From positions 4,464,001-4,528,000 of the forward strand of contig NZ_CP115669.1 of the NCBI RefSeq assembly GCF_029203285.1: a stretch of 64,000 nt of DNA. The letters are read 5' to 3'. Below are positions 1 through 8,312 of the stretch, one piece after another. A program made the translations under genes and the position numbers. Source of the DNA: Pseudomonas sp. PSE14 (GTDB taxonomy: Bacteria; Pseudomonadota; Gammaproteobacteria; Pseudomonadales; Pseudomonadaceae). How positions within the stretch are numbered: position 1 is the first letter of the stretch; each line of letters begins with the position of its first letter. The notes beneath the pieces were generated by a model, which was not told the origin of the DNA, ran no database searches, and worked only from the letters and a program-made list of their open reading frames with translations.

Positions 1-1
1 C

Positions 2-343
2 AAGGATGCCGACCAGGCCGCCGTCGCCGCCTGGCTGGAAAAGGCACTTGGCCCCTGCTCCGAATGGCGCGCCCAGGGCGAGACCTTCAAGTGCAGCGCC
101 GGCAGCATTCCGGTGACCTGGCTGCCCAAGGCCGTGGGCAAGTGGAACAGCCTGTTCCTGGACAGCGATGCCACGCCGTGGGACGACGATGTCGCCTGCG
201 CCCGCGACGCCTGTGCAGCACTGGAAGTCGAAGTGCGCTGCGCACCGGGCAGCTGGAGCGAGGATCAGGGCGAGGAAGACGCGGACCGCTGGCTGAAGGT
301 GACCGCCGCGGGCGTCGAAGAGATTACCTGGCGCACGGGCTGA
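2..343 (+). CDS. 3' end of an unidentified protein (5' truncated by window)
   Basis: An open frame runs from the window edge to a TGA at 341-343 and gives 113 residues with no upstream stop, so the gene begins outside the window. The residues are Trp- and Cys-containing and acidic near the end, with strong GC3 codon bias, which supports real coding. I see no membrane segment or motif I recognise. A strong bidirectional hairpin follows 22 bases later and closes the transcript. Function unknown. Confidence 0.6.
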   Translation, partial: KDADQAAVAAWLEKALGPCSEWRAQGETFKCSAGSIPVTWLPKAVGKWNSLFLDSDATPWDDDVACARDACAALEVEVRCAPGSWSEDQGEEDADRWLKVTAAGVEEITWRTG

Positions 344-365
344 TACCGGCACCGGCAAGGCTTTA

Positions 366-402
366 AAAACAAAGGCCCGTCCATTGGACGGGCCTTTGTT
401 TT
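366..402. terminator. bidirectional intrinsic terminator
   Basis: A perfect 17-bp inverted repeat (366-382 and 386-402) with a 3-base loop has an AAAAC/GTTTT end on each side, so it can end transcripts from both directions. It separates the plus-strand gene ending at 343 from the minus-strand cold-shock gene ending at 410. Confidence 0.9.
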
Positions 403-409
403 CGGGGGC

Positions 410-619
410 TCAGACCTTGGCGACGTCTTCCGCCTGGAGGCCTTTCTGACCCTGGATCACCGAGAACTCCACTTTCTGGCCTTCGACCAGGGAGCGGTGA
501 CCATCGCCACGAATGGCACGGTAGTGAACGAAAACGTCCGGACCGCTATCGCGTTGAATGAATCCATAACCTTTGGCGTCATTGAACCACTTGACGGTTC
601 CGACCTCACGATCAGCCAT
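410..619 (-). CDS. cold-shock domain protein (CspA family)
   Basis: This 69-residue protein is a single cold-shock domain that binds single-stranded RNA/DNA and melts RNA structure. Both nucleic-acid motifs are visible: RNP1 (KGYGFI) and RNP2 (VFVHY). The length is that of the family. I chose the ATG at 619 because GGAGAG lies 7 bases upstream; the longer frame from a TTG at 634 would put that ribosome-binding site inside the coding region. The gene is monocistronic, bounded by the terminator at 366-402. A long AT-richer region upstream fits the long leaders typical of cold-shock mRNAs. Which of the several Pseudomonas csp paralogues it is cannot be fixed here. Confidence 0.93.
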   Translation of the reverse strand: MADREVGTVKWFNDAKGYGFIQRDSGPDVFVHYRAIRGDGHRSLVEGQKVEFSVIQGQKGLQAEDVAKV

Positions 620-1082
620 TACCACACTCTCCAACTTGCCTATTATTTTTGGGTGGCCCCCGAAATGAGGACTTCAACGGTTCGTCCGACTGAACGTTTT
701 CCTCATCATCCGACCCGGCTCAAGGCGCGTTGGAAGGTAATTCGAATAACGCCCGAAGGCGACCGCGATCCCGAGTATATAAATCAAAAGTTACAGCTGA
801 AAAGCACTTTTTCATCAACTCCGCGAGCCTATGACCAAACAGGCCAAAGTGCCATTTTACGGGGCTTGCAGGGCCATTTTGGTGCTCGTTACCCTGCGTA
901 ACGAAAGTGTTTCGAACTTGGACTTCATCACAACTTTGCACGATGGTTCCGGGCGTTTTCGCAACACCCGGAACCTCTTTTCCGATCAGGGCTTGCACTT
1001 CTGCAACTCAGCCGTACGCCTTGCCAGAATCTCCGCTGCAGCGAAACCCTCATCCAGCTGACCTGCCGGCAGCCGCGAGATT
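620..1082. other. 463-bp non-coding gap upstream of the csp gene
   Basis: No convincing gene lies here: the short open frames lack ribosome-binding sites and Pseudomonas codon bias. It is richer in A+T than its surroundings, with T-runs and TATATAAAT-like sequence around 776-784. It must hold the csp promoter and leader on the minus strand and the 3' end of the glycine-zipper transcript. No clear intrinsic terminator for the latter is visible. Confidence 0.6.
774..802 (-). promoter_or_regulatory. candidate promoter of the cold-shock gene
   Basis: On the minus strand a TATACT (774-779) is preceded at 17 bases by TTTCAG (797-802), a weak -35. Transcription from here would give a leader of about 148 nt before the ATG at 619, which fits the long regulatory leaders of cspA-type mRNAs. 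The match is moderate and unproven. Confidence 0.3.
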
Positions 1083-1532
1083 TCACTGGCTGACCTGGTA
1101 ACCCCGCCCCTGCATGCAACTGCCGTAGGCCGAACTCTGTGTGGCCTGCTGGTTGCGACGATCCTGGCGGCGCTCCTGGCGCTGGCGCGAGGCCCCCACC
1201 ACGGCCCCGGCGGCAGCGACTTCGCCTGCACGGTTCTGCCGGTACTGCTGCTTGGCGTCGTCGCTGGCTCGGTCGTAGATCTCATCGTGCTGTTGACCGC
1301 GCACTTCGGCGCCGACCGCGCCAGCCGCCGCGCCCCTTGCCGCGCCGCGCACCCTCCCGCCGACGTGCGGGGAGCTGGAACCGCTCGCGGCGTTGGCGGC
1401 AACGCCGTTGCAGTAATCCATGTCCTGCTGCATCTGCTGGCTACTCTGGCCATTGAGCGGCACCACCGACTGAGCCCCCGCCGGCGTCACACAGGCCAGC
1501 GCCAACAGGCATCCAAAAGTCACTTTACGCAT
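1083..1532 (-). CDS. secreted glycine-zipper protein (YmgG/YMGG-like)
   Basis: A 149-residue protein with a cleavable signal peptide (about residues 1-20, ending in AGA before QSV). The middle (about 58-78) is a Gly/Ala repeat of the glycine-zipper type (GAARGAAAGAVGA), which packs as small membrane-associated helices. The second half is charged and Gln/Arg-rich, with Cys at positions 41 and 139. The start at 1532 has a perfect GGAGG 6 bases upstream. Such proteins are envelope-located and of unclear function. It is a lone gene on the minus strand, divergent from plsB. Confidence 0.8.
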   Translation of the reverse strand: MRKVTFGCLLALACVTPAGAQSVVPLNGQSSQQMQQDMDYCNGVAANAASGSSSPHVGGRVRGAARGAAAGAVGAEVRGQQHDEIYDRASDDAKQQYRQNRAGEVAAAGAVVGASRQRQERRQDRRNQQATQSSAYGSCMQGRGYQVSQ

Positions 1533-1700
1533 CGCTCCACCTCCATCGAATGGAACCCTGATCAAGCAGGATAGTCCCTGCCAACGCAGCGTTCGCTGCC
1601 GCCAGGCGGGCGACCGCGGCTTTGCCGCCCGCCCCCTGATCCGGCAAACTAACGCCCCTGAGCAATCGCTCGTTTTATTTCTGCCAGCCATAGGGCCTGT

Positions 1701-4211
1701 ATGCCTCGTTACCCGTTCCGCCGCTTCGGTTTTGGTGCCCTGCGCCGCCTGCTCTACCTCTGGGTGCGCTCGGAAACCATCAACCAGTCGGCCTTCAGCC
1801 TGAAGATCGACCGCAGCAAACCGGTCCTCTACGTCCTGCAGCAGCCCTCGGTCAGCGACCTGGCGGTAGTCGACACCGAGTGCCGCAAGGCCGGCCTGCC
1901 GCGCCCGGTGATGCCGGTCGCGGTGGGCGAGTCCATCGAGCCCGCGGCCTTCTTCTACCTGACCCCGGAACCCGACTGGCTCGGCCGCCAGGACAAGCGC
2001 GGCGCACCGCCGGCGCTGGTGCGCATGCTCGGCGCCATTGGCCAGAACGGCATCGACGACGCGCAGATCGTCCCCGTCAGCGTGTTCTGGGGACAATCGC
2101 CGGATAGCGAAAAGAGCGCCTGGAAGTTGCTTTTCGCCGACAACTGGGCGGTGACCGGCCGCCTGCGCAAGCTGGCGCGCATCCTGATCCTCGGCCGCAA
2201 GACCCGTGTGCAGTTCTCCGCGCCCATCCACCTGCGCGAACTGGTAGAGCAGGACAAGGGCCACGCCCGTACACTGCGCATGGTGCAGCGCATCCTGCGG
2301 GTGCACTTCCGCAACCAGAAGACCGCGGTGATCGGCCCTGACCTCTCCCACCGCCGCACCCTGGTCAAGGGCCTGCTGCGTGCGCCGCTGGTGCGCCAGG
2401 CGATCCAGGAAGAGTGCGAGACCCAGAAGATTTCCCAGGAGAAGGCCGAGGCCACCGCGCTGCGCTACGCCAACGAGATCGCCGCCGACGTCTCCTACCC
2501 GGTGATCCGCTTCCTCGAAGTGACCCTGACCTGGTTCTGGAACAAGCTCTACGAGGGTGTGAAGGTCAATCACATCGAGCGCGTGCAGGACGTCGCCCAG
2601 GGCCATGAGATCGTCTACGTGCCCTGCCACCGCAGCCACATCGACTACCTGCTGCTGTCCTACCTGCTGTTCCGCAACGGCCTGACCCCGCCGCACATCG
2701 CCGCCGGCATCAACCTCAACATGCCCATCGTCGGCTCGATCCTGCGCCGTGGCGGCGCCTTCTTCATGCGCCGCAGCTTCAAGGGCAACCAGCTGTACAC
2801 CGCGGTGTTCAACGAATACCTGCATACCCTGTTCAGCCGCGGTTTCTCCACCGAGTACTTCGTCGAAGGCGGCCGCTCGCGCACTGGGCGCATGCTGCAT
2901 CCGCGTACCGGCATGCTGGCGATCACCCTGCGCAGCTTCCTGCGCGACTCGCGCCGGCCGATCGTCTTCGTCCCCGTGTACATCGGCTACGAGCGTGTGC
3001 TCGAAGGCCGCACCTACCTGGGCGAGCTGCGCGGGGCGGCGAAGAAGAAGGAATCCATCTTCGACATCTTCAAGGTCATCGGCGCGCTGAAGCAGCGCTT
3101 CGGCCAGGTCTGGGTGAACTTCGGCGAACCGATCCACCTTGACCGCTTCCTCGACCAGCAGCAGCCGGACTGGCGCAAGCAGGACCTGGGCCCGGAGTTC
3201 CGCCCGGCCTGGCTGTCGGAAACCACCCACCACCTGGCCCGCGACGTCGCCCGCCACCTCAACGACGCCGCCGCGATCAACCCGGTGAACCTGGTCGCCC
3301 TGGCCCTGCTGTCCACCACCCGCCTGGCGCTGGACGAAACCGCCCTGGCGCGGGTGATCGACCTCTATCTCGGACTACTGCGCAAGGTGCCCTACTCGCC
3401 GAGCGCAACCTTGCCCGAGGGCGACGGGCAGCAGCAGATCGAGTACGTGAAGAGCATGAACCTGCTCAGCGAGCAGAAGGACGCCCTGGGCCGCATCTGC
3501 TACCTCGACGAGCAGAACGCGGTACTGATGACCTACTACCGCAACAACGTGCTGCACATCTTCGCCCTGCCCGCACTGATCGCCAGCTTCTTCCAGAACA
3601 GCGGACGGATCAGCCGCGAGCAGTTGCTGCGCTACACCCGCGCGCTCTACCCCTACCTGCAGGCCGAACTGTTCATCCGCTGGAACCTGGACGAACTGGA
3701 CGCCGTGGTCGACCAGTGGCTGCAGGCGCTGGTCGCCAGCGAACTGCTCAAGCAGGAGAACGACACCTTCATCCGCCCGGCGCCCAGCTCGCGCCAGTAC
3801 GTGCTGCTGACCTTACTGGCCCGCGCCATCACCCAGACCCTGCAGCGCTTCTACATGGCCATCTCCCTGGTGCTCAACGCCGGGCAGAAGCAGCTCACCG
3901 CCGAGGAACTGGAAAACCTCTGCACCGTCATGGCCCAGCGCCTGTCGATCCTGCATGGCCTTAACGCGCCGGAATTCTTCGACAAGAGCCTGTTCCGCCA
4001 CTTCATCCAGACCCTGCTGGACGAAGACGTGCTGCGCAAGGACGAGCACGGCAAGCTGAGCTTCCACGAGTTGCTCGGCGAGCTGGCCGAAGGCGCGGCC
4101 AAACGGGTGCTACCGGCTGAAATCCGCCTGTCGATCCGCCAGGTCGCGCTGGAGCGACCCAGCCAGGAAGAGCCCGCCGCGAACGAGCAGCCACCTGCCA
4201 CCCAGGCCTAG
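1701..4211 (+). CDS. plsB: glycerol-3-phosphate 1-O-acyltransferase PlsB
   Basis: This 836-residue membrane-bound enzyme transfers an acyl group from acyl-ACP or acyl-CoA to sn-glycerol 3-phosphate, the first step of phospholipid synthesis. The acyltransferase signature HX4D is seen as HRSHID at residues 310-315 and is followed by the further blocks [18 protein letters not shown] and PVYIGYE. The length is that of proteobacterial PlsB. The start at 1701 lacks a strong Shine-Dalgarno sequence (AGGGCC only). The gene stands alone. No frameshift or missing motif is seen. Confidence 0.97.
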   Translation: MPRYPFRRFGFGALRRLLYLWVRSETINQSAFSLKIDRSKPVLYVLQQPSVSDLAVVDTECRKAGLPRPVMPVAVGESIEPAAFFYLTPEPDWLGRQDKRGAPPALVRMLGAIGQNGIDDAQIVPVSVFWGQSPDSEKSAWKLLFADNWAVTGRLRKLARILILGRKTRVQFSAPIHLRELVEQDKGHARTLRMVQRILRVHFRNQKTAVIGPDLSHRRTLVKGLLRAPLVRQAIQEECETQKISQEKAEATALRYANEIAADVSYPVIRFLEVTLTWFWNKLYEGVKVNHIERVQDVAQGHEIVYVPCHRSHIDYLLLSYLLFRNGLTPPHIAAGINLNMPIVGSILRRGGAFFMRRSFKGNQLYTAVFNEYLHTLFSRGFSTEYFVEGGRSRTGRMLHPRTGMLAITLRSFLRDSRRPIVFVPVYIGYERVLEGRTYLGELRGAAKKKESIFDIFKVIGALKQRFGQVWVNFGEPIHLDRFLDQQQPDWRKQDLGPEFRPAWLSETTHHLARDVARHLNDAAAINPVNLVALALLSTTRLALDETALARVIDLYLGLLRKVPYSPSATLPEGDGQQQIEYVKSMNLLSEQKDALGRICYLDEQNAVLMTYYRNNVLHIFALPALIASFFQNSGRISREQLLRYTRALYPYLQAELFIRWNLDELDAVVDQWLQALVASELLKQENDTFIRPAPSSRQYVLLTLLARAITQTLQRFYMAISLVLNAGQKQLTAEELENLCTVMAQRLSILHGLNAPEFFDKSLFRHFIQTLLDEDVLRKDEHGKLSFHELLGELAEGAAKRVLPAEIRLSIRQVALERPSQEEPAANEQPPATQA

Positions 4212-4310
4212 CGCGCCCGTCGGCGCACCACGCCGCCAGCTTGACGCCCCCTGCCGCGGTCGATAGTTTTTTTGACACATCACCTATCGATCGCGGCCAG
4301 GGACGCTTCC

Positions 4311-4757
4311 GTGTTCAACAGGATTCTGTTCGTCTGCGTCGGCAACATCTGCCGCAGCCCCACCGCCGAACACCTGCTTCGCGAGTCCCTGCCAGGCAGC
4401 GGCATCGCCGTAGCCTCGGCCGGGCTTTCCGCCTTGATCGGCCACCCCATGGACAGCACGGCGCTGGCGATCCTCAGCGGTCACGGCCATCGTCCGGCTC
4501 CCCACCGCGCTCGCCAACTGAACCGCGAACTGATCCATGAAGCCAACCTGGTGCTGGTGATGGAACACAGCCAGATCCGGGACGTCATCCGCCTGTCGCC
4601 CGAAGCGCGGGGCAAGACATTCCTGCTCGGCAAATGGCTGCACAACCTGGAAATCCCCGACCCCTATCGCCAAGGCCCGGAAGCCTTCGAGCACAGCTAT
4701 GGCCTGATCGAGCGCGCGGTGGAAAGCTGGGCAAATCGGCTGCCAAATCGACAATAA
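4311..4757 (+). CDS. low-molecular-weight protein tyrosine phosphatase (Wzb/Etp type)
   Basis: A 148-residue phosphatase with the P-loop CX5R as CVGNICRS (Cys9 nucleophile, Arg15) and the general-acid Asp in DPYR (Asp117). I start at the GTG at 4311, which has AGGGA 8 bases upstream and puts the P-loop at the family position; a TTG 39 bases upstream only adds an unrelated tail. In polysaccharide loci Wzb-type enzymes dephosphorylate the tyrosine autokinase Wzc. No kinase gene is visible here, but the next two genes, a glycosyltransferase and an epimerase, support a surface-polysaccharide role. Arsenate reductase is a less likely alternative. Confidence 0.88.
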   Translation: MFNRILFVCVGNICRSPTAEHLLRESLPGSGIAVASAGLSALIGHPMDSTALAILSGHGHRPAPHRARQLNRELIHEANLVLVMEHSQIRDVIRLSPEARGKTFLLGKWLHNLEIPDPYRQGPEAFEHSYGLIERAVESWANRLPNRQ

Positions 4758-5116
4758 TTTGACGAATAACAGAACTATCGTCAGATTTTTTACTCGCGCG
4801 TAGAGTAAAAAAGTCTACGCTGACTTCAGCGTGACCCTATTCCCGCAGTCTGGTCCCTCCAGGTAGTCGCTCAACGGCCTCGGAGCCCGCCTCAGCTTAT
4901 GAAGACTCTTCGGATCACCGACGTCCTTCGGCGACGCTGCGGTAGCCATGGACCAGCGGCGGCAGGCGCGCGACGAAGTCGCAGCCCGGCGCGGAGACCC
5001 CACCTGGACACGGATGCCTTTGCGCACCTCGCGGGGCGAGCTCCCTGAGAGCCTGTCGCGCGGTACGTCAAATACAACCTCTTCAACTGTTAATTACCCC
5101 GCATGAGGCCCGCCCA
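4758..5116. other. 359-bp gap with two palindromes before the glycosyltransferase
   Basis: No gene is supported here. Two inverted repeats stand close together: TTTTTTACTC (4786-4795) with GAGTAAAAAA (4803-4812) around a 7-base loop, and ACGCTGA (4817-4823) with TCAGCGT (4826-4832). The first could be a terminator for the phosphatase gene or a regulator-binding site. The rest shows nothing I can name. The A+T content is higher than in the flanking housekeeping genes. Confidence 0.55.
4786..4812. terminator. AT-rich hairpin after the phosphatase gene (terminator or operator)
   Basis: A perfect 10-bp inverted repeat with A-tract and T-tract arms lies 28 bases after the phosphatase stop. The stem is weak (mostly A-T), so an operator is as likely as a terminator. 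Confidence 0.4.
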
Positions 5117-6280
5117 ATGAAGGTAGCCATAATCCACTATTGGTGGATGAGCAATCGCGGCGGCGAGGCTGTCTGCTCCGCAATCGCAGAGCTCTATCCC
5201 GATGCGGATATCTTCATTCACGTTTGCGATGAACAGGTCGTGCGTCAGGCATTACCTGCAAACTTCAAGGGAAACCTATACAGGACGTTCATCTCGAAAC
5301 TGCCGAAGGCGCGCAAGCACTATCAGAAGTACCTGCCCCTCATGCCACTTGCGCTCGAGCAACTTGACCTCACCAACTACGACCTGATCATCAGTAGCGA
5401 GTCAGGCCCCGCCAAGGGCGTCATTACCCGTCCCGATTCCGTTCACATCTGTTATTGCCATTCCCCTATGCGCTACGTCTGGGACATGTACCACGAGTAC
5501 CTGTCCGGCGCGGGACGCTTCGTTCGGACGCTATTCCCGCTCATCGCCCATTGGCTCCGGGTCTGGGACAGGCTCTCGGCGGATCGCGTCGACTACTTCA
5601 TTGCGAACTCGACCTTCGTTGCCTCACGCATCCGGAAGTTCTACCGGCGTGAATCGGAGATCATCTATCCCCCGGTCAACGTCTCGGACTTCAACCCGAA
5701 GCTCGAACGCAGCGATTTCTACCTATGCCTGGGCCAACTGGTGGCCTACAAGCGCGCCGACATGGCCGTCGAAGCCTTCAACAGGCTCGGACTGCCATTG
5801 GTCGTGGTCGGCGAAGGCGAGTTGCTCGAACCGCTGAAAAAGATCGCGGGCCCGAACGTCAAGCTGATGGGTCGCCAGCCTTTCTCCGTCATCCAGGATC
5901 TTCTGCAACGCTGTCGCGGCCTGATTTTCCCAGGGATCGAGGACTTCGGCATCGTCCCGGTCGAGGCCATGGCGGCGGGTGCTCCCGTGGTGGCCTACGG
6001 CAAGGGCGGCGCCCTGGACACCGTCATTCACGGCAAGACCGGCATCCTGTTCCATGAGCAGAGTGTCGAAGCGCTGATCGAGGCGGTCGGCCGGCTTGAA
6101 CGCGGCGAGTTCGACTTCTCACCATCGGAAATGCACTTGCATGCACAGGGTTTCGCCAAGCCCGTGTTCCAGCGAAATATCAAAGCCTTCGTCGACAAAG
6201 CTCTGGCCACCGCCAACACGCTGCCTTCTGAAGAAGAACATGATTTGAATTCTTCTCACGCAGTCAGACAGCGCACTTGA
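5117..6280 (+). CDS. GT4-family glycosyltransferase
   Basis: A 387-residue GT-B fold glycosyltransferase, expected to move a sugar from an NDP-sugar onto a polysaccharide or lipid acceptor at the inner membrane. Seen features are the N-terminal YCHSPMRYVWD block, the C-terminal donor half beginning LGQLVAYKRADMA, and the GT4 EX7E motif as EDFGIVPVE (Glu275 and Glu283). No signal or membrane segment is present. The start has only a weak AGG upstream. Codon use is looser than in neighbouring genes (ATA, CTA and AGG near the start), consistent with transfer. It resembles mannosyl- and rhamnosyltransferases of O-antigen loci, but the sugar cannot be told. Confidence 0.88.
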   Translation: MKVAIIHYWWMSNRGGEAVCSAIAELYPDADIFIHVCDEQVVRQALPANFKGNLYRTFISKLPKARKHYQKYLPLMPLALEQLDLTNYDLIISSESGPAKGVITRPDSVHICYCHSPMRYVWDMYHEYLSGAGRFVRTLFPLIAHWLRVWDRLSADRVDYFIANSTFVASRIRKFYRRESEIIYPPVNVSDFNPKLERSDFYLCLGQLVAYKRADMAVEAFNRLGLPLVVVGEGELLEPLKKIAGPNVKLMGRQPFSVIQDLLQRCRGLIFPGIEDFGIVPVEAMAAGAPVVAYGKGGALDTVIHGKTGILFHEQSVEALIEAVGRLERGEFDFSPSEMHLHAQGFAKPVFQRNIKAFVDKALATANTLPSEEEHDLNSSHAVRQRT

Positions 6281-6366
6281 GGACCGACACATGACTCTTC
6301 CCGTCATCATGACTGCGATCTGTCGGGTGATCGGCCATTTCAACACTCACCTATTGCAGGTCTGAT

Positions 6367-7386
6367 ATGCGCTGCGCCGTCATCTTCGGGGGCTCCGGCT
6401 TCATTGGCGTCTTCTTTGCCAAACATCTGCTTTCAACGGGAGCCTTTGAAAAAGTCTATCTGTTCGACAAGGAACAGGTCTCCGACAAGCCTTTCCCTTA
6501 TCGCGCCCAACTGGTGCGGGAGTCCGCCGAAATCATCGAGATTGCCGGCGATGTCCGCCAGCCGATCGACTGGGTGCCTCCGGAATCGGTTTCGCTCATT
6601 GCGAACTTCGCCGCCGTGCATCGTGAACCCGGACATGACGATTTCGAGTACTACGAAACCAACCTGCAGGGTGCCCAGCACGTATGTGCCTGGGCCGAGC
6701 GCGTGGGCTGCAATGAAATGGTCTTCACCAGTTCGATCTCGCCCTACGGGCCGAGCGAAGAACAAAAGGACGAGCGCTCGCTGCCGGTACCGATGACGGC
6801 CTATGGCGGATCGAAACTGGTGGCCGAGAAGATGCACCAGGCCTGGCTTGCGGCCGACCAGGAGCGGCGGCATCTGGTGATTGTCCGTCCCGGTGTGGTG
6901 TTCGGCCCCGGGGAAGGCGGCAATGTCTCCCGCCTGGTCAAGGCGGTGATACACCATTACTTCTTCTACATGGGCAACCGTGATACGCGAAAGGCCGGCA
7001 CCTACGTGAAGGAGTTGTGCTCCGCCATCTGCTGGATGCTGGAACGGCAGAAGGCCCAGGGCGAGCACTTCTCGCTGTTCAACATGTCGATGAATCCCGG
7101 CCCATCGATCCAGGACTATGTCGACACCGTTTGCCAGGTAGCGGGCGTGAAACGGCGCGTACCGGAGATTCCCTTCCCTCTTCTGCTGGGCGCCGCCCAT
7201 TGCATCGACCTGGTCGCCCGCCCGCTTCGCATTCGCCACCCCTTCAGCCCGGTACGCATCCGCAAGCTCGTACGCTCCAACAATATTCATCCCGCTCGCC
7301 TCGTCGAGCTGGGATATCCCTATCAGTTCGACTTGAAGTCAGCCTTCAGCGACTGGAAGTCCAGCGCACCCGAAGAGTGGCGCTGA
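6367..7386 (+). CDS. NAD(P)-dependent epimerase/dehydratase (extended SDR)
   Basis: A 339-residue extended short-chain dehydrogenase/reductase that acts on nucleotide-sugars in most relatives. The Rossmann glycine motif GGSGFIG is at residues 8-14, the active-site YX3K is Tyr146/Lys150 (YGGSK) and the Thr/Ser motif is TSSISPYG. The start at 6367 has AGG 7 bases upstream. It follows the glycosyltransferase by 86 bases on the same strand, so the two and the phosphatase probably act together. Substrate (UDP- or GDP-sugar) is unknown; a 3-beta-HSD-like dehydrogenase is another possibility. Confidence 0.85.
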   Translation: MRCAVIFGGSGFIGVFFAKHLLSTGAFEKVYLFDKEQVSDKPFPYRAQLVRESAEIIEIAGDVRQPIDWVPPESVSLIANFAAVHREPGHDDFEYYETNLQGAQHVCAWAERVGCNEMVFTSSISPYGPSEEQKDERSLPVPMTAYGGSKLVAEKMHQAWLAADQERRHLVIVRPGVVFGPGEGGNVSRLVKAVIHHYFFYMGNRDTRKAGTYVKELCSAICWMLERQKAQGEHFSLFNMSMNPGPSIQDYVDTVCQVAGVKRRVPEIPFPLLLGAAHCIDLVARPLRIRHPFSPVRIRKLVRSNNIHPARLVELGYPYQFDLKSAFSDWKSSAPEEWR

Positions 7387-7549
7387 CCAGGGAACCCACC
7401 CCTCCCGGCGCGTTCCAATGCGTCGATCCTGTGCGCTGATTCACCACGCCCACGGGTTTTCCCCAACGGCCCGAGTCCGTTAATCTCCCCGCCTCATTCT
7501 CCACCTCGACGGCCACACCGGCCGCCGAGCTCCGTTCAAGGAAGTCTCG

Positions 7550-8227
7550 ATGTTGCGAATTCCCGCTCTGCTGGCCGGCGCCCTGCTCTCGGTCAATGCC
7601 TTCGCCCTGTCCCTCTCCGACCTCAGCCAGAGCGACGCCTCCGCCGGCCTGAAGGATGCACTGACCCAGGGCTCCCAGGTCGCCGTGCGCCAGCTCAGCC
7701 AGCCCGGTGGTTTCAGCAATGACCCGCAGGTACGGATCGAACTACCCGGCAAGCTGGGCAAGGCCGCCAAGACCATGAAGCAGTTCGGCATGGGCGCCCA
7801 GGTCGACCAGCTCGAAGCGAGCATGAACAAGGCCGCCGAGGCTGCCATGCCGCAAGCCCAGGCGCTGCTAGTGGACGCGGTGAAGAAGATGACCGTGACC
7901 GACGCCAAGGGCATTCTCCAGGGCGGCGAGCACTCCGCCACCGATTATCTGAACCGCAGCAGCCGCGAGCAGCTGCGCGCCAAGTTCCTGCCGATCATCA
8001 AGCAAGCCACCGACCAGGTCGGCGTGGCCAAGCAGTACAACGCCTTCGCCAGCCAGGCCGCTGCCTTCGGCGTGGTCGACGCGAAAAACGCCAACATCGA
8101 GAACTACGTGACCGAGGAAGCGCTGGACGGTCTGTTCAAGATCATCGCCGAGCAGGAGAAGACCATCCGCCAGAACCCGACCGCCGCAGCGACCGGGATG
8201 GCGAAGAAGGTGTTCGGGGTGCTCTGA
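7550..8227 (+). CDS. exported DUF4197 protein
   Basis: A 225-residue protein with a signal peptide (about residues 1-20, ending NAFA before LSLSDLSQ) and a helical, Ala-rich body, characteristic of DUF4197. Conserved-looking blocks are SAGLKDAL, NDPQVRIELP and GGEHSATDYL. The domain has no assigned function; the family is periplasmic. It is transcribed alone and ends at the bidirectional hairpin 8272-8298. Confidence 0.82.
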   Translation: MLRIPALLAGALLSVNAFALSLSDLSQSDASAGLKDALTQGSQVAVRQLSQPGGFSNDPQVRIELPGKLGKAAKTMKQFGMGAQVDQLEASMNKAAEAAMPQAQALLVDAVKKMTVTDAKGILQGGEHSATDYLNRSSREQLRAKFLPIIKQATDQVGVAKQYNAFASQAAAFGVVDAKNANIENYVTEEALDGLFKIIAEQEKTIRQNPTAAATGMAKKVFGVL

Positions 8228-8271
8228 GTGACAATGCGCCGCGAGCGAAAGAGCGTTCGCGAGGTAAAAAG

Positions 8272-8298
8272 AAAAGCCCGGCATCTGCCGGGCTTTTT
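8272..8298. terminator. bidirectional terminator between DUF4197 gene and mexK
   Basis: An inverted repeat AAAAGCCCGGCA (8272-8283) and TGCCGGGCTTTTT (8286-8298) has T-runs on both strands, closing the converging transcripts of the DUF4197 gene and the mexJK operon. Confidence 0.92.
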
Positions 8299-8312
8299 CA
8301 TGCCTGGGGATT

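Noticed and set aside
1083-3257. Very long minus-strand frame of 724 codons
   Set aside because: Only the last 149 codons (from 1532) are a gene; the rest is the antisense shadow of plsB.
4272-4310. TTG start and a TTGACA-like box before the phosphatase gene
   Set aside because: The added 13 codons match no family part, and no -10 element lies at a suitable distance after TTGACA.
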